Source: Antrihabitans cavernicola (GTDB lineage Bacteria > Actinomycetota > Actinomycetes > Mycobacteriales > Mycobacteriaceae). Taken from it: a DNA stretch of 64,000 nucleotides. Position numbers and translations under genes: made by a program. Shown in pieces: positions 35,349 through 47,000 of this stretch. The notes below the pieces were generated by a model. That model had not been told where the DNA came from, made no database searches, and saw nothing but the letters and a program-made list of their open reading frames with translations. The DNA is taken from contig NZ_VLNY01000002.1 of NCBI RefSeq assembly GCF_008297975.1, positions 496,001 to 560,000 of the forward strand, read 5' to 3'. The number at the start of each line of letters is the position of its first letter. The first letter of the stretch is position 1.

Positions 35349-38300
35349 ATGCCTGAGCGTATATTTCGTGCACCGACGCGGCGCCTGGCCGACAATCCGA
35401 TAGCGATTGTGGGTATGAGCGGACTATTCCCGAAGGCGAGGAACGCGCAGGAGTTTTGGCGAAATGTAGTCGATGCTCGCGACTGCATTGAAGATGTCTC
35501 TGACCTCCAGTGGTCGACTGAACATCACTTCCACCCGGACCCTGCAGCGCGCGACAAGACATATTGCCGCCGGGGCGGATTCCTGCCGCCGATCGATTTC
35601 GACACGCTCAAGCTCGGCATGCCGCCCGCGCTCCTGCCATCGACCGACATTGTCCAACTGCTCAGCCTAGTCGTGGCCCGGGACCTGTTGCAGGATGCCA
35701 AGGCGGTGGGCGCCGACTGGTATCGGCCGGCAGATACCGGCGTGGTGCTGGGCATCAGTGGCACGCTCGCGCTGACGATTCCACTTAGTTCTCGGCTGCA
35801 GGCGCCAGTTGTCGCGGAGGCCGCGCGCAGCGTCGGCCTTTCCGAGCACGACGCGGGCGAGATCGCCGAGCGGTTCTCCCGAGCCTATGTCGAATGGGAC
35901 GAAGCCTCGTTCCCCGGTGTGCTAGGCAACGTAGTGGCGGGCCGAATTGCCAACCGGCTCAACCTCGGTGGGATCAACTGTACGGTCGACGCCGCCTGTG
36001 CGAGCTCGCTGGCGGCCATGGAGGTCGCCGTGCGGGAGTTGGTCGACGGTCGACAGGACATGATGCTCACGGGTGGATGCTCCGTCGACAACACAGTGTT
36101 CGCCTACATGGCCTTCTCCAAGACACCCGCGCTGTCCCGGTCGGGTCGCGTGCGGCCGTTCGACGGCGAGGCCGATGGCACGCTGCTCGGCGACGGCATC
36201 GGGATGATCGCGCTGCGACGCCTCGAGTCCGCACAGCGCGACGGCAACCGGATCTACGCGGTGTTGCGCGGGCTGGGTGCGGCGAACGACGGCAGGTCGG
36301 GCAGCATCTATGCGCCGCAGAAGGGCGGCCAGGTGCTCGCGCTGCAGCGCGCCTACGCCGACGCGAACGTATCGCCCGCCTCGATCGGACTGTTCGAGGC
36401 GCATGGCACCGGCACGAGAGCTGGCGACCGTACCGAACTCTCCTCTCTCACACATGTTGTGGATGCGGTAGGTCGGCCGTTCACGGCGGCTGTGGGAAGT
36501 GTGAAGTCCCAAATTGGGCACACGAAAGCCGCGGCCGGCGCGGCTGGCGTCATCAAGGCGGCGTACGCCCTGCATCAGAGAGTGCTTCCGCCGACCATCA
36601 ATGTGACTCGGCCCACCGAAGGGGCGGCCTCGCAGCATGGGCTCTACATCAACACTCTGGCTCGTCCGTGGATACACGGGTCGTCGACGACGCCTCGGCG
36701 AGCCGCGGTGTCCGCGTTCGGGTTCGGTGGAACGAACTTCCATGTCGTGCTGGAGGAGTATCTCGGCGGCGATGCGGCACCGAAGGTAGTCGCCACGACG
36801 GCGAAGGTGGCGATCTGGTATGCGGCAAATGCCGAAGCCTTGGCGGAGGTAGTGACCTCTGGCAGTCCGGCGGCAGATGATGTTCCGGTCCCGGCCGCCG
36901 CTGCGCGGATCGGCTTCGTCTACCGGAACCCCGACGAGTTCGCCTCGCTGCGTGGGACAACCGCTAAACTGCTCAAGGCGAATCCCGGAGCCGCAATGTG
37001 GAAACATCCGGAGGGGATCGTCGGCTTCCGCGTTGCCAAGGCGAAGGGCGGCAAGGTCGCGGCGTTGTTCTCGGGCCAAGGAAGTCAATACATCAACATG
37101 GGCCGCACTGCGACCCTGAATGTGCCGCCGGTGCGAGAAGCCTTCGAGGCGCTCGCCCAATGCGGCCCCGGTGAAGCGCTGCTGCCCGCCATCGCGTTTC
37201 CGCCACCGGCATTCGATGACGCGGGCCGAGACCAACAAGACGCGACGCTCAGACGAACCGAACATGCACAGCCATTGATCGGTGCCCTGTCGGCCGGCCA
37301 ATACAACTGGCTCAAGGAACTCGGTTTCACGCCGGATGGCTTGCTGGGCCACAGCTTCGGCGAGTTGACGGCGCTATGGGCGGCCGGAGCGATCGACGGT
37401 CCCGATTTCTACGCTCTCGCCGTAGCACGGGGGAATGCGATGGCCCCGCCGTCGGGACGCAGCGATTTTGATTCCGGTGCGATGGCGGCATTGACCGCGT
37501 CGGCGTCGGAAGCGGCCGAATTGGTGAACTCGTACTCCTCCGTGTCCATTTGCAATTACAACGGCCCCGGCCAGGTGGTAGTCGGCGGGTCGACCGCCCA
37601 CATCGAGCGCGTGCTCGACGACGCCCAGCGCCGTGGCCTGCGGGCCACACGGCTGCCCGTTTCCGCGGCGTTCCACACACCGTTCGTCGGGCATGCCGTC
37701 GACACCTTCCGAAATGCGCTGCGGGGCATCGAGATGCGGCCTCCCAAACTCCCGGTGTTCGCGAATACTACGGGCGCGACATATGGCGACGACCTGCGAT
37801 CGAACAAGCACGTGCTGGTGGAGCAACTACGACAGCCGGTCGACTTCGGTGGCCGGTTGGCTCAGATGTACGAGGAGGGCTACCGGGTTTTTGTCGAGTT
37901 CGGTCCCCGCTCGACGCTGACTCGAATGGTCGAGCGAACCCTCGCGGACAAGGAAGTCGTCTGTCTCGCGACCGACGTGGGCCCGGACGTGTGTTCCGAT
38001 GTCGCCCTCAAGCGTGCAGCGATGCAATTGCGGCTACTGGGGCTGCCCATCCTCGACATCAACCGGTATGAGTCCGAATCGCTCTCGGCCTCTGCGGGGA
38101 CCGCGGCGAGTGTTGAATTGTTGGGCGTCAACTACGTGCCTAAGTCTGCGTCCGAGTCGTACGCGGCAAACCTAGCCGCACCCTATGTTCTCACCAGCGA
38201 ACTGCAGCCGAAGACTCGACCCCGCACCGAAACACTCCCCGCTACAACGTCATCCACGCGGACAGTACGCGACGCAGCCGGCAGTGCCGGCAAGATTGGA

Positions 38301-41081
38301 GTTAACGTGGCCCTCGATCTCAACCAGGTCGTTCAGGTACAGATGGCATTAAACGACAAACACCTCGACTCGCAACTCCAGACCATCCGCGGGCTCATCG
38401 CGGCGGTGTCGAACAATGTCGGCCGGCAATCCTCCGATGATCTGCGGGCCTCGCTGAGCGTTATCGACCGCTACGGCCTGCTCGTCGCCGAAACACAAGC
38501 GCAGGCAGGTCACTCGCTGCGTTCCTTCGTTGCCGACCAAGCGATCAATCCAAGAGACACGACACAGGACAGTGGCTCCCAGGCCGCCGCACCCGCGTTG
38601 CCGATCCCGGCTGCGGTGCCGACCGCAGTTCCCGTGGTGCCAGCCCCTGAAGCTGCCGCGCCGGCGGCCGCAGCGGTGGCGAGGCCGGTAACCGACGAGT
38701 TGCCCCCGATGCCGCTTGCCCCGAATGGTCATGGTGCAGAGTCGGTTTCGAATCCGGCGACTGGCAACGGGACACCCGCTTCAAAGGTGGCGGCCGACTC
38801 CGACGTGGTGGATCAGGCGCGTGCGGTGTTGCTGGAGGTGGTGGCTGAGAAGACGGGTTATCCGGTGGAGATGCTGGATTCCGAGATGGATATCGAGGCC
38901 GACTTGGGCGTGGATTCGATCAAGCGTGTGGAGATCGTGAGCCAGTTGCAGCCTCGTTTCCCCGGGGTTCGTGACGTGCCCGCGCAGCGGTTGGGTGAGT
39001 TGCGCACTCTCGACGACGTCGTGAACCTGTTGATCGGTCTCGCTCCTGCAACTCCTGCGGTGGCGGAGTCGATCGTCGACGAGTTGCTCCCGATGCCGCT
39101 TGCCCCGAATGGTCATGGTGCAGAGTCGGTTTCGAATCCGGTGACTGGCAACGGGACACCCGCTTCAAAGGTGGCGGCCGACTCCGACGTGGTGGATCAG
39201 GCGCGTGCGGTGTTGCTGGAGGTGGTGGCTGAGAAGACGGGTTATCCGGTGGAGATGCTGGATTCCGAGATGGATATCGAGGCCGACTTGGGCGTGGATT
39301 CGATCAAGCGTGTGGAGATCGTGAGCCAGTTGCAGCCTCGTTTCCCTGGGGTTCGTGACGTGCCCGCGCAGCGATTGGGTGAGTTGCGCACTCTCGACGA
39401 CGTCGTGAACTTGCTCGTCGGTCTGACTCCGGCATCGCCAGCCGAAGATCCACTGGCTTCTTCGTCCGGAATAGGCCGCTCCGCAGTCGGCTACGAGGCC
39501 ACCGGAGACGTGGTGAACCGGGGAAAAGCGTTCGCGGCCTCGGCGGCCGCGATGATCATTGATGACGGTGCTCCGCTGACCACTTTGCTGGTCGCGGAAC
39601 TGCGGTCCATGGGCCTGCGCACGTTTGTCATCGCGATTCCCGGCACGCGGGCTTCGGCCAGTAGTGAAGTGCTGCTCGACAGTTGGGACGAAGCGAATCT
39701 TGCCGCGGCCGTTGCAGCGGCGATCGCATCGATGGGCCGACTGGATTTATGCGTTCAGGTCGCCGTGGCCGGACCGGGTACAACCGCGGCCGCCGTTGAG
39801 CGGTTGACGCACGCCGTGCTGGTGGCGAAGCTGACCCAGCGGCACCTGCAAGCTTCCGCGGACGACGGGCGCTCGGCCTTCCTCACCGTCACCCAGCTCG
39901 ACGGGAGCGCCGGGCTCGGTGGCGCGGTGCCCATGCCGGACTGTCTGCTCGGCGGCCTCGGTGGATTGGTGAAGACGCTCGCGATCGAGGCACCCGAGTT
40001 ATTCTGCCGAGCCATCGATGTCCGCGCCGGGTTGCCGGGTCAAACGGTGCGATCGATCTTCAATGCGGAATTGTGCGATGCGAACAGCCTGCCGCGCGAG
40101 GTCGGCCACGACGGTGTCGTCCGCCGGACACTCGCATTGCGAGAATGGAATTCGCGCCGCGACTGCCGCGGTACGACCCGGCCGCCGAGTGCGACCGACC
40201 TGGTCGTGGTAACCGGGGGGGCGCGTGGCGTCACCGCCGGGTGCGCCGCCGAACTCGCTGACAGGTTCTCGTGCGCCTTGCTGATTCTGGGCCGGACCCT
40301 GTTGTTCGATGAGCCTGCCTGGGCTCGCGGGCTGGTCGGGGCGGCACTGAAATCCGGCATTATCGCCCAGATCAAGGCCGAGCATCGGGACGTCGTGTTG
40401 AGCGAGGTCGAACTGCGCTTCCGGACACTGATCGCGCAGCGCGAAGTTCGCGACACCATGGATCGACTATCGGCCTACGGTGTGACGGCACAGTACATCG
40501 CAGTGGATATTCAGGACAGCGCGGCCGTCACCGCCGCTCTCGGGCCGTATCGGGAGCGGATCACCGGCTTGGTCCACGGCGCGGGAGTCCTGGCCGATCG
40601 ACTGATTGCGGACAAACGGACAGTCGATGTCGAGCGTGTCCTTGCGACCAAACTGGCCGGCCTGGACAACGTCCTGGCCTCGCTGAACGTCGATGCCCTG
40701 ACCCACGTAGCGCTCTTCTCCTCGGTTGCCGGAGTTTTCGGCAACAAAGGCCAGGCCGACTACGCGATCGCGAACGAGGCACTGAACCGGATCTGCATGG
40801 TGCTCAACGCCGGTCGGCCCGAAGGCCGTGCTGTGTCCATCAACTGGGGGCCCTGGGACGGCGGGATGGTAACCCGGCAGTTACGCGACGAATTCGAGCG
40901 CCGCGGTGTGGTGCTCGTTCCACTGCGTGCCGGTGCATCGATCTTCGCCGATCACTTCGCTGCGGAGTTCTCCGATGACGCGCTCGTGCTCGTCGGGCCG
41001 ACGGCCAACTTCAACGGCTCGACAGCGGACCTGGAAGCCCGGGCCGGATCCGATCTGCTGAGCGCGGCGGCCAGGAATTGA
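35349..41081 (+). CDS. PUFA-synthase-like iterative PKS, KS-AT-ACP-ACP-KR (PfaA type)
   Basis: A 1910-residue synthase. KS ~16-450: active Cys217 in VDAACASSLAA, His352 in EAHGTGTRAG, His391 in SQIGHTKAAAG. AT ~565-860: Ser669 in LLGHSFGELTALWA. Two ACPs carry phosphopantetheine serines at ~1190 and ~1318 in LGVDSIKRVEIVSQL, the PUFA-type signature. A reductase-like structural half precedes the KR (~1615-1880; VVTGGARGVTAG, LFSSVAGVFGNKGQADYAIA). This is the PfaA order, with two rather than five or more carriers. No DH or ER is in this chain; those are in the next two genes. ATG 35349 has a GGAAG site; an ATG at 35226 adds 41 unlikely residues. Confidence 0.93.
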   Translation: MPERIFRAPTRRLADNPIAIVGMSGLFPKARNAQEFWRNVVDARDCIEDVSDLQWSTEHHFHPDPAARDKTYCRRGGFLPPIDFDTLKLGMPPALLPSTDIVQLLSLVVARDLLQDAKAVGADWYRPADTGVVLGISGTLALTIPLSSRLQAPVVAEAARSVGLSEHDAGEIAERFSRAYVEWDEASFPGVLGNVVAGRIANRLNLGGINCTVDAACASSLAAMEVAVRELVDGRQDMMLTGGCSVDNTVFAYMAFSKTPALSRSGRVRPFDGEADGTLLGDGIGMIALRRLESAQRDGNRIYAVLRGLGAANDGRSGSIYAPQKGGQVLALQRAYADANVSPASIGLFEAHGTGTRAGDRTELSSLTHVVDAVGRPFTAAVGSVKSQIGHTKAAAGAAGVIKAAYALHQRVLPPTINVTRPTEGAASQHGLYINTLARPWIHGSSTTPRRAAVSAFGFGGTNFHVVLEEYLGGDAAPKVVATTAKVAIWYAANAEALAEVVTSGSPAADDVPVPAAAARIGFVYRNPDEFASLRGTTAKLLKANPGAAMWKHPEGIVGFRVAKAKGGKVAALFSGQGSQYINMGRTATLNVPPVREAFEALAQCGPGEALLPAIAFPPPAFDDAGRDQQDATLRRTEHAQPLIGALSAGQYNWLKELGFTPDGLLGHSFGELTALWAAGAIDGPDFYALAVARGNAMAPPSGRSDFDSGAMAALTASASEAAELVNSYSSVSICNYNGPGQVVVGGSTAHIERVLDDAQRRGLRATRLPVSAAFHTPFVGHAVDTFRNALRGIEMRPPKLPVFANTTGATYGDDLRSNKHVLVEQLRQPVDFGGRLAQMYEEGYRVFVEFGPRSTLTRMVERTLADKEVVCLATDVGPDVCSDVALKRAAMQLRLLGLPILDINRYESESLSASAGTAASVELLGVNYVPKSASESYAANLAAPYVLTSELQPKTRPRTETLPATTSSTRTVRDAAGSAGKIGVNVALDLNQVVQVQMALNDKHLDSQLQTIRGLIAAVSNNVGRQSSDDLRASLSVIDRYGLLVAETQAQAGHSLRSFVADQAINPRDTTQDSGSQAAAPALPIPAAVPTAVPVVPAPEAAAPAAAAVARPVTDELPPMPLAPNGHGAESVSNPATGNGTPASKVAADSDVVDQARAVLLEVVAEKTGYPVEMLDSEMDIEADLGVDSIKRVEIVSQLQPRFPGVRDVPAQRLGELRTLDDVVNLLIGLAPATPAVAESIVDELLPMPLAPNGHGAESVSNPVTGNGTPASKVAADSDVVDQARAVLLEVVAEKTGYPVEMLDSEMDIEADLGVDSIKRVEIVSQLQPRFPGVRDVPAQRLGELRTLDDVVNLLVGLTPASPAEDPLASSSGIGRSAVGYEATGDVVNRGKAFAASAAAMIIDDGAPLTTLLVAELRSMGLRTFVIAIPGTRASASSEVLLDSWDEANLAAAVAAAIASMGRLDLCVQVAVAGPGTTAAAVERLTHAVLVAKLTQRHLQASADDGRSAFLTVTQLDGSAGLGGAVPMPDCLLGGLGGLVKTLAIEAPELFCRAIDVRAGLPGQTVRSIFNAELCDANSLPREVGHDGVVRRTLALREWNSRRDCRGTTRPPSATDLVVVTGGARGVTAGCAAELADRFSCALLILGRTLLFDEPAWARGLVGAALKSGIIAQIKAEHRDVVLSEVELRFRTLIAQREVRDTMDRLSAYGVTAQYIAVDIQDSAAVTAALGPYRERITGLVHGAGVLADRLIADKRTVDVERVLATKLAGLDNVLASLNVDALTHVALFSSVAGVFGNKGQADYAIANEALNRICMVLNAGRPEGRAVSINWGPWDGGMVTRQLRDEFERRGVVLVPLRAGASIFADHFAAEFSDDALVLVGPTANFNGSTADLEARAGSDLLSAAARN
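38694..39440 (+). repeat. Near-identical tandem ACP repeat
   Basis: Two copies of a 384-base unit (38694-39077 and 39078-~39440), each encoding a linker (PMPLAPNGHGAESVSNP) plus one ACP. They differ at only a few bases, mainly toward the unit ends. Such DNA-level identity indicates recent duplication or gene conversion and is a likely place for assembly collapse or copy-number change. Confidence 0.92.
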
Positions 41082-41083
41082 CG

Positions 41084-44000
41084 ATGGTGCGGCACAACGA
41101 CAGGTATGCGATCGTCGGCATCTCGTGCCTCTTCCCGGGAGCTGCCACGCCGGACGAGTTCTGGCGCAACCTCGACCAGGGGGTCGACAGTCGTACCGAC
41201 GGTTCCCTCAAGATCTTCGCGGACGGCGCTCCGCCCGAAAGGAACTCGGGCAGGCCGCATCAGATCTACTGTACCCGTGGCGGTTTCATCAAGGATTTCG
41301 ATTTTGATCCGTCCGGCTATTGCCTTCCCGCGACGTACCTGCGTGCGCTCGACCCGATGTTCCATTGGTCGGTGCAAGTCACCCGCGACGCATTGAACGA
41401 CGCGGGACACCATCTGAACGGTCGCCGATTCCGGGGCGAGCGCACCGGGTTGATACTCGGCAACGCCGCCTTCGCCTCCACGGCCGCTGCGGATCGCGTT
41501 GCTGCACTGTGGCTTTCGGCTGTCGACAGCGGCTTGCGGCAGGCCGGCTTCGATCCGGGCGGCAGTCTGGTCGACGGCGAACCATCGATTCAGGACAATC
41601 CCTTGCCTACCGCGCACAACCTGTGGTCAGGGGGTATGCCCGCCCGCGTCGCGGCGGCCGCGGTCGGCATCTCCGGCCCGCAGTTCGCGCTCGACGGAGC
41701 CTGCGCGTCGGTGCTCTATTCGACCAAGCTCGCGTGCGACTACCTGGCGGTCGGGCGCGCCGATATGATGCTCGTAGGTGCGGTCTGCGGCCAAGACGTC
41801 CGGAGCATGCACCTGTCTTTCTCGGATCTGCATGCGTATCCGAAGGACGGGTTCAGCCAGCCCTTCGACGCCAGCTCCGGCGGCACACTGACCGGTCAGG
41901 GCGCGGGCATGATGGTGATCAAGCGACTCTCGGACGCGCACCGCGACGGCGACCGAATCCACGCCGTCATCGAAAGCGTCGAGCTTACAAACGACGGCGT
42001 CGGGCGCCACACCCTGGTTCCGCAACGTGGCGGTCAGGTCGACGCGTACCGACGGGCCTATGCTGCGGCGGGCCTCGATCCGTCCGCGGTGCAATATGTC
42101 GAGTGTCACGCGACAGGCACGCCGCTCGGTGACGGCGTGGAACTTTCCGGCATCCACGAGTTCTTCGGCCCGTCGGGCGTGCCGTTGCTCGGTTCGGTGA
42201 AATCCAATGTCGGGCATCTGCTTTCGGCGGCAGGCATGCCGAGCATGATCAAGACGATACTGGCGCTGCGGCACGGCAGCATCCCGCCGACGCCCGGGAT
42301 CGGGACACCGCTCGACGCCGCTGGCGACCGTCTGGTCCGGGAACGCACTCCGTGGCCGGGCCGCGGGGTGCCGCGCAGGGCGGGTGTGTCGTCCTTCGGT
42401 TTCGGCGGCACCAACGCGCATCTGCTCCTTGCAGAGGCCGCCGCCCACCCGTCGCATCCCCCGTCTAGGCCGGTGGCGCTGCCACGCGTGGCGATCACCG
42501 GCCTGGGTTGCCACCTCGGGCCGTTCCAATCGGTGGACGAGTTCGAACAAGGCGTGCACCATTGCCGCACCGGGTTTCGGGCGATGTCCGATTGGATCTG
42601 GCGCGGTCTGCACCACGACCTCCCGGATTCGCCGCCCGCGATGGAGGGCGGCTACGTCAGTGAGTTCTCCTGCGACACTTTGAAGTCGCGGATCCCACCG
42701 ACCGATCTCGACGGATACAACGATCAGCGCACGCTTTTCATCGAGGTCGCGGAGCAGGCGCTGAGCGACGCGGGCTTCCGGCAGCCCGCCTGTGGGCGCA
42801 GAGAGCCCCGGCGAGTGGCGGTGGTCGTTGCCGCGGAGCTCAATACGGTCTCGCACTCGTATCTGGCCCGTTACGAGGCGGAGTCGCGGCTAACCCGGCG
42901 AGTCAGCGAGCTCGGGCTCGCGGGCGATGCCGAGGCCGTTGCCGAGCTCATCGCAGCCGCGCAGCGCGGCATCGCTGACGGCTGGACGACGAACGCGGTG
43001 TTGAGCTTTCTCGGCGGCACCGCAACCAAGGTGTCGTCACTGTGGAACTTCACTGGACCGTCGTTCACCGTCGCCGCGGACAGCGCCGGATCGGCGGCCG
43101 CCGTCGAGGCCGCCGCGCTGATCCTGCTGGATGAGACCGTGGATGCGGTACTCGTGGGAGCGGTCGACTTTCCTGGAAATCTGGCGGACAGCCTTGCCCG
43201 CCAAAATCTCTCCGCGATGGGCGGTGAACCCGGCCTTGGAATAGGCGGCACCGGCGGGTGGCGGACTGGAGAAGGCGCGGCGGCGCTGGTACTCACCCGC
43301 GCCGAGGAGGCCGAGCGCGCGTACGCCACCATCGATGCGATGGAGGTTCATCGTGCCGCGGATTCGGTCGATGTCCCCACAGACACCTCGGCGGTATCCG
43401 CCGTCGCTCGCGCCGTGTTGCAGGCCGCGGCGGTCACGCCGACAGAGGTCGATTTCGTCGCGATGCACTCGTCGGGGATTCCGGCCCAGGATGCCGCCGA
43501 GTTGGACGGATTGGCCGCCGTCTGGACTGCCCCGGCGTCGGGTGAACGCAGCGCGGCGCTGGGCGCCGCGGCGGCGTACGTCGGTGACACTCAGCTGGTT
43601 TCGACGCTGGCTAGCGTGATCCTGACGGCGCTCAATCTGTACCACTGCCGTATCCCGGCGACGCCCGGGTGGCAGGGCCCGGCGGAGCGCTTCGGTGAGA
43701 CCTTGTCCAACTCGGCCTTCTACGTGCCGACCGACACCAGGCCCTGGCTGAGAGCGTCCAAGGGAAGCGCCCGCCGCGCAGTGATCAATGGATTCGGCAC
43801 TGCGGGCACCTATGTCGGATTGTTGATGTCGAGCGCTTCGGTGCGCGGCGACGTCGCCGAGGTGGAGGGCCCGGCGGTCCATGGCCAGATGCTAATTCCG
43901 GTCGGCGGTGTGGATCTCGAGGACCTGATGCGGCGGACGACGCGACTGCGCGACGGCATAGACGAGGGGATGTCGCTGCGCGGTCTTGCCGAAGCCGTGG

Positions 44001-47000
44001 CGCCCGCATCTGGCGACCGAGTGCGAATGGTTTTGTGTGCCAACACCGCCGAAGGCGTTCGGCGGGAGCTGGAACAAGCCGTCGGCAGCGTGCCGGAGGC
44101 TTTTCGTGCGGGCGAGGAATGGGTCACGCCAGGTGGAAGCTTTGCCACGCCGGACCCGATAGGCGCGGATGGCAAAGTGGCACTGGTTTTTCCGGGAATG
44201 CTCAGCGCCTACCCAGGTGTCGGGGCCGACATGTTTAGGGTGTTTCCGGGGTTGTTCGCGGAGGCCGAGCGTGCGGTCGACTGTCCGGCCGACCTGATCA
44301 AGACGGACTTGCTGTACTCGAAGACCATCCGCCCCGACAATGCCGACGAGCAGGCGGCCGCGGCCAAAACGCTACTGCAGGACTTCAATTCGGTAGTCGA
44401 CGTCAGTAGCTCGTTCGCCTGGCTGAGCGCGCGGGCGCTGCGCTTGATCGGGTTGCCGGTGCAGGGAGCGGTCGGCTACAGCCTCGGCGAAGTCAGCATG
44501 CTCTACGCACTGGGCGTCTGCGAGCCGTCCTCACACGGCCCGCGCGAGCGGGAACTAGCCGCCGATGTCTTCCACCGCCGCCTCAGCGGGCCCAAACTCG
44601 CCGTGCGCGAGGCCTGGCAGCTCAGCGACGAGGTCGCCGACGACTTGGTCTGGTCTTCGGCGGTAGTCTTCGACGACGCGGACAAGGTGAAAGCCGCTGC
44701 TGCGCAATACGACCGGGTCTTCATTACCCAGGTGAACACCGCCACCGAGGTGGTGATCGCGGGCGATCCCGACCAGTGCGCGGAATTCGTCGCGGCACTC
44801 GGATCCAGCAGTCTGCCGGCGGCCGTGAGCCACGTGGTACACTGCCCCATACCCGACCCGGTACAGCTTGCGGCGAGCCTGTATCGGAAAACCAGGGCGG
44901 TAGACGACCTCGAGCTGTTCAGCTCATCGACTTATACCGCCATCACCGATTTCGATCCTAAGCTGATCGCGGCGAACTGTGCGGCCACCTTGCGCCAGAC
45001 CATCGACTTCCCCCGTCTGCTCACGTCCATGTCCGAGCAGGGGTACCGCTATTTCGTCGAGGTCGGGCCAGGCGGGAACTGCACCAGATGGATCCGTGAG
45101 ACATTGGCGGGTTCGGGCTTCTTGGCCGAATCCGTGGACCGTCGCCGAGAACCCGCGGCCGCCGGATTCGGCCGGGTGCTCGCGAAGCTGGTGGGTCATG
45201 GATTACCGATCGATCTGACACCATTCCTGCCCGCCGAATCCACACCCTGCCGACGCGCACCGTCCGTGCGCCGCATCAACCGAGGAGGCCCACCGGTTGC
45301 AGATTTGGTGAGTGAGGGCGCGCGCTCGGTGGTCGAGCGACTGTCGCACAGCGTTCCCGAGCGAATCGATGAAACCCTGATCACTTTCCAGCTAAGGACG
45401 CTCCACGACGAGCTCCCGAACCCGGGACCGGTCGTTCTGGACCGCGCGGATCTGGTCGAGTTCGCGACCGGGAAGCTGGCAAATGTCTTCGGGCCCGAAT
45501 ACAAATCGATCGACAATTACCCGCGTCGAGTACGGTTGCCCGCGGACCCGTTCCTGCTGACCTCCCGGGTCACCCGAATCGACGCCGATCGCGGCAAGTT
45601 CGAGCGTTCGTTCATCCAGTCGGAATACGACGTTCCCCACGGGGCGTGGTATTGCGTCGACGGCCAGGTCCCCTACGGCATCATCGCCGAAGCCGGACAG
45701 TGCGCACTGGTGCTGCTCAGCTACCTGGGCATCGATGACGTCGGCCAGGGCGAGCGCATTTATCGGCTGCTCGACGGTACGCTGACCGCGTTCGGCCCCG
45801 CGGTGCGCGAGGGCCAGCGACTGCGGTACGACATCACGATCGACCGTTTCGCCCAAGCCGGCGGTGCGACGCTGGTCTTCTCCGGCTACAAGTGCTACGC
45901 CGACGGCGAGTTGTTCTTCGATTCCGCCAACGGCTGCGCGGGATTCTTCACCTACGAAGAGCTCGCCGCATCGAAGGGGCTGCGGGAGCGACTGGAGCCG
46001 AGGCCGACAACCGGTCCGAACATGTATCTGAAGCCGCTGGCCCGGACCACCCGCACGAGCCTCGGGCGCGATGAGATCGACCTGTTGATCGACGGCCGGT
46101 TCGCCGATGTGTTCGGCGCGGCCTACGAACAGACTCCCGATGCCAACCGGTCACTGCGGCTCAACGGCACAAAGCTCCGCATGGTCGACGAGATCCTGCA
46201 CATGGACCTCACCGGGGGAGTGAACCACCGCGGAACCTGCACCGCCGTCAAGCGATTGGACCCGGCGGAATGGTATTTTGCCAGTCACTTCGTCGGCGAT
46301 CCGGTCATGCCGGGCACCCTGGTGGCAGAGGGATGCGTGCAGGTCTTGCAGGCGTACGCACTGTTTTCCGGACTTCATCTGTGCCTGCTTGACGCCACAT
46401 TCCAGCCGATCAAAGGCCTGTCCACCACGACGAAGGTGCGTGGCCAAGTCACTCCGGCCACACGGGAGATTACCTACGAACTGTCAATAGTGGACATGGG
46501 TCTGCTGCCGCGCCCTTACGTCATCACCGATGTGCTGGTGTGTGCCGACGGTGTCCCCGTGGCCAAGCTGACCGACGTCGGGTTGGAAATCCGCGAGAAG
46601 CCGGGAACCCCCTACCGGCCGGACGACAACGGCCGCGTCACCCGGTTCCTCGGTCGGCGCGGAGTCGACGGCGCTCCAGCGATCCTGAGCGAAATGCACC
46701 TCGCGCACATCGCGAGGGGGGATCACCGGATGCTCGGTGAGGAGTTCGCGGTGTACCAGCGGATGCCGCACGTGCCGCGGCTGCCGAGCGCCGAGATGGG
46801 CTTTGTCGACCGCATGATGAACATTAATCGCGACCGCGGTGACCTCAGCCCCGGCGCTGTCATCGAAACCGAATACGACGTTGCCCCCGACGCGTGGTTC
46901 CTCACGGAGAACGGGAACTTCGTTCCGAACTTCGCGTTGATGGAAGCCGCATTGCAGACCACGGTGCTCGCACCCTATTACCTCGGCAGCACCCTGCGCT

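Noticed and set aside
41627-42856. A 409-codon minus-strand frame inside the KS-CLF gene
   Set aside because: Composition shadow; the plus strand here encodes KS active-site residues.
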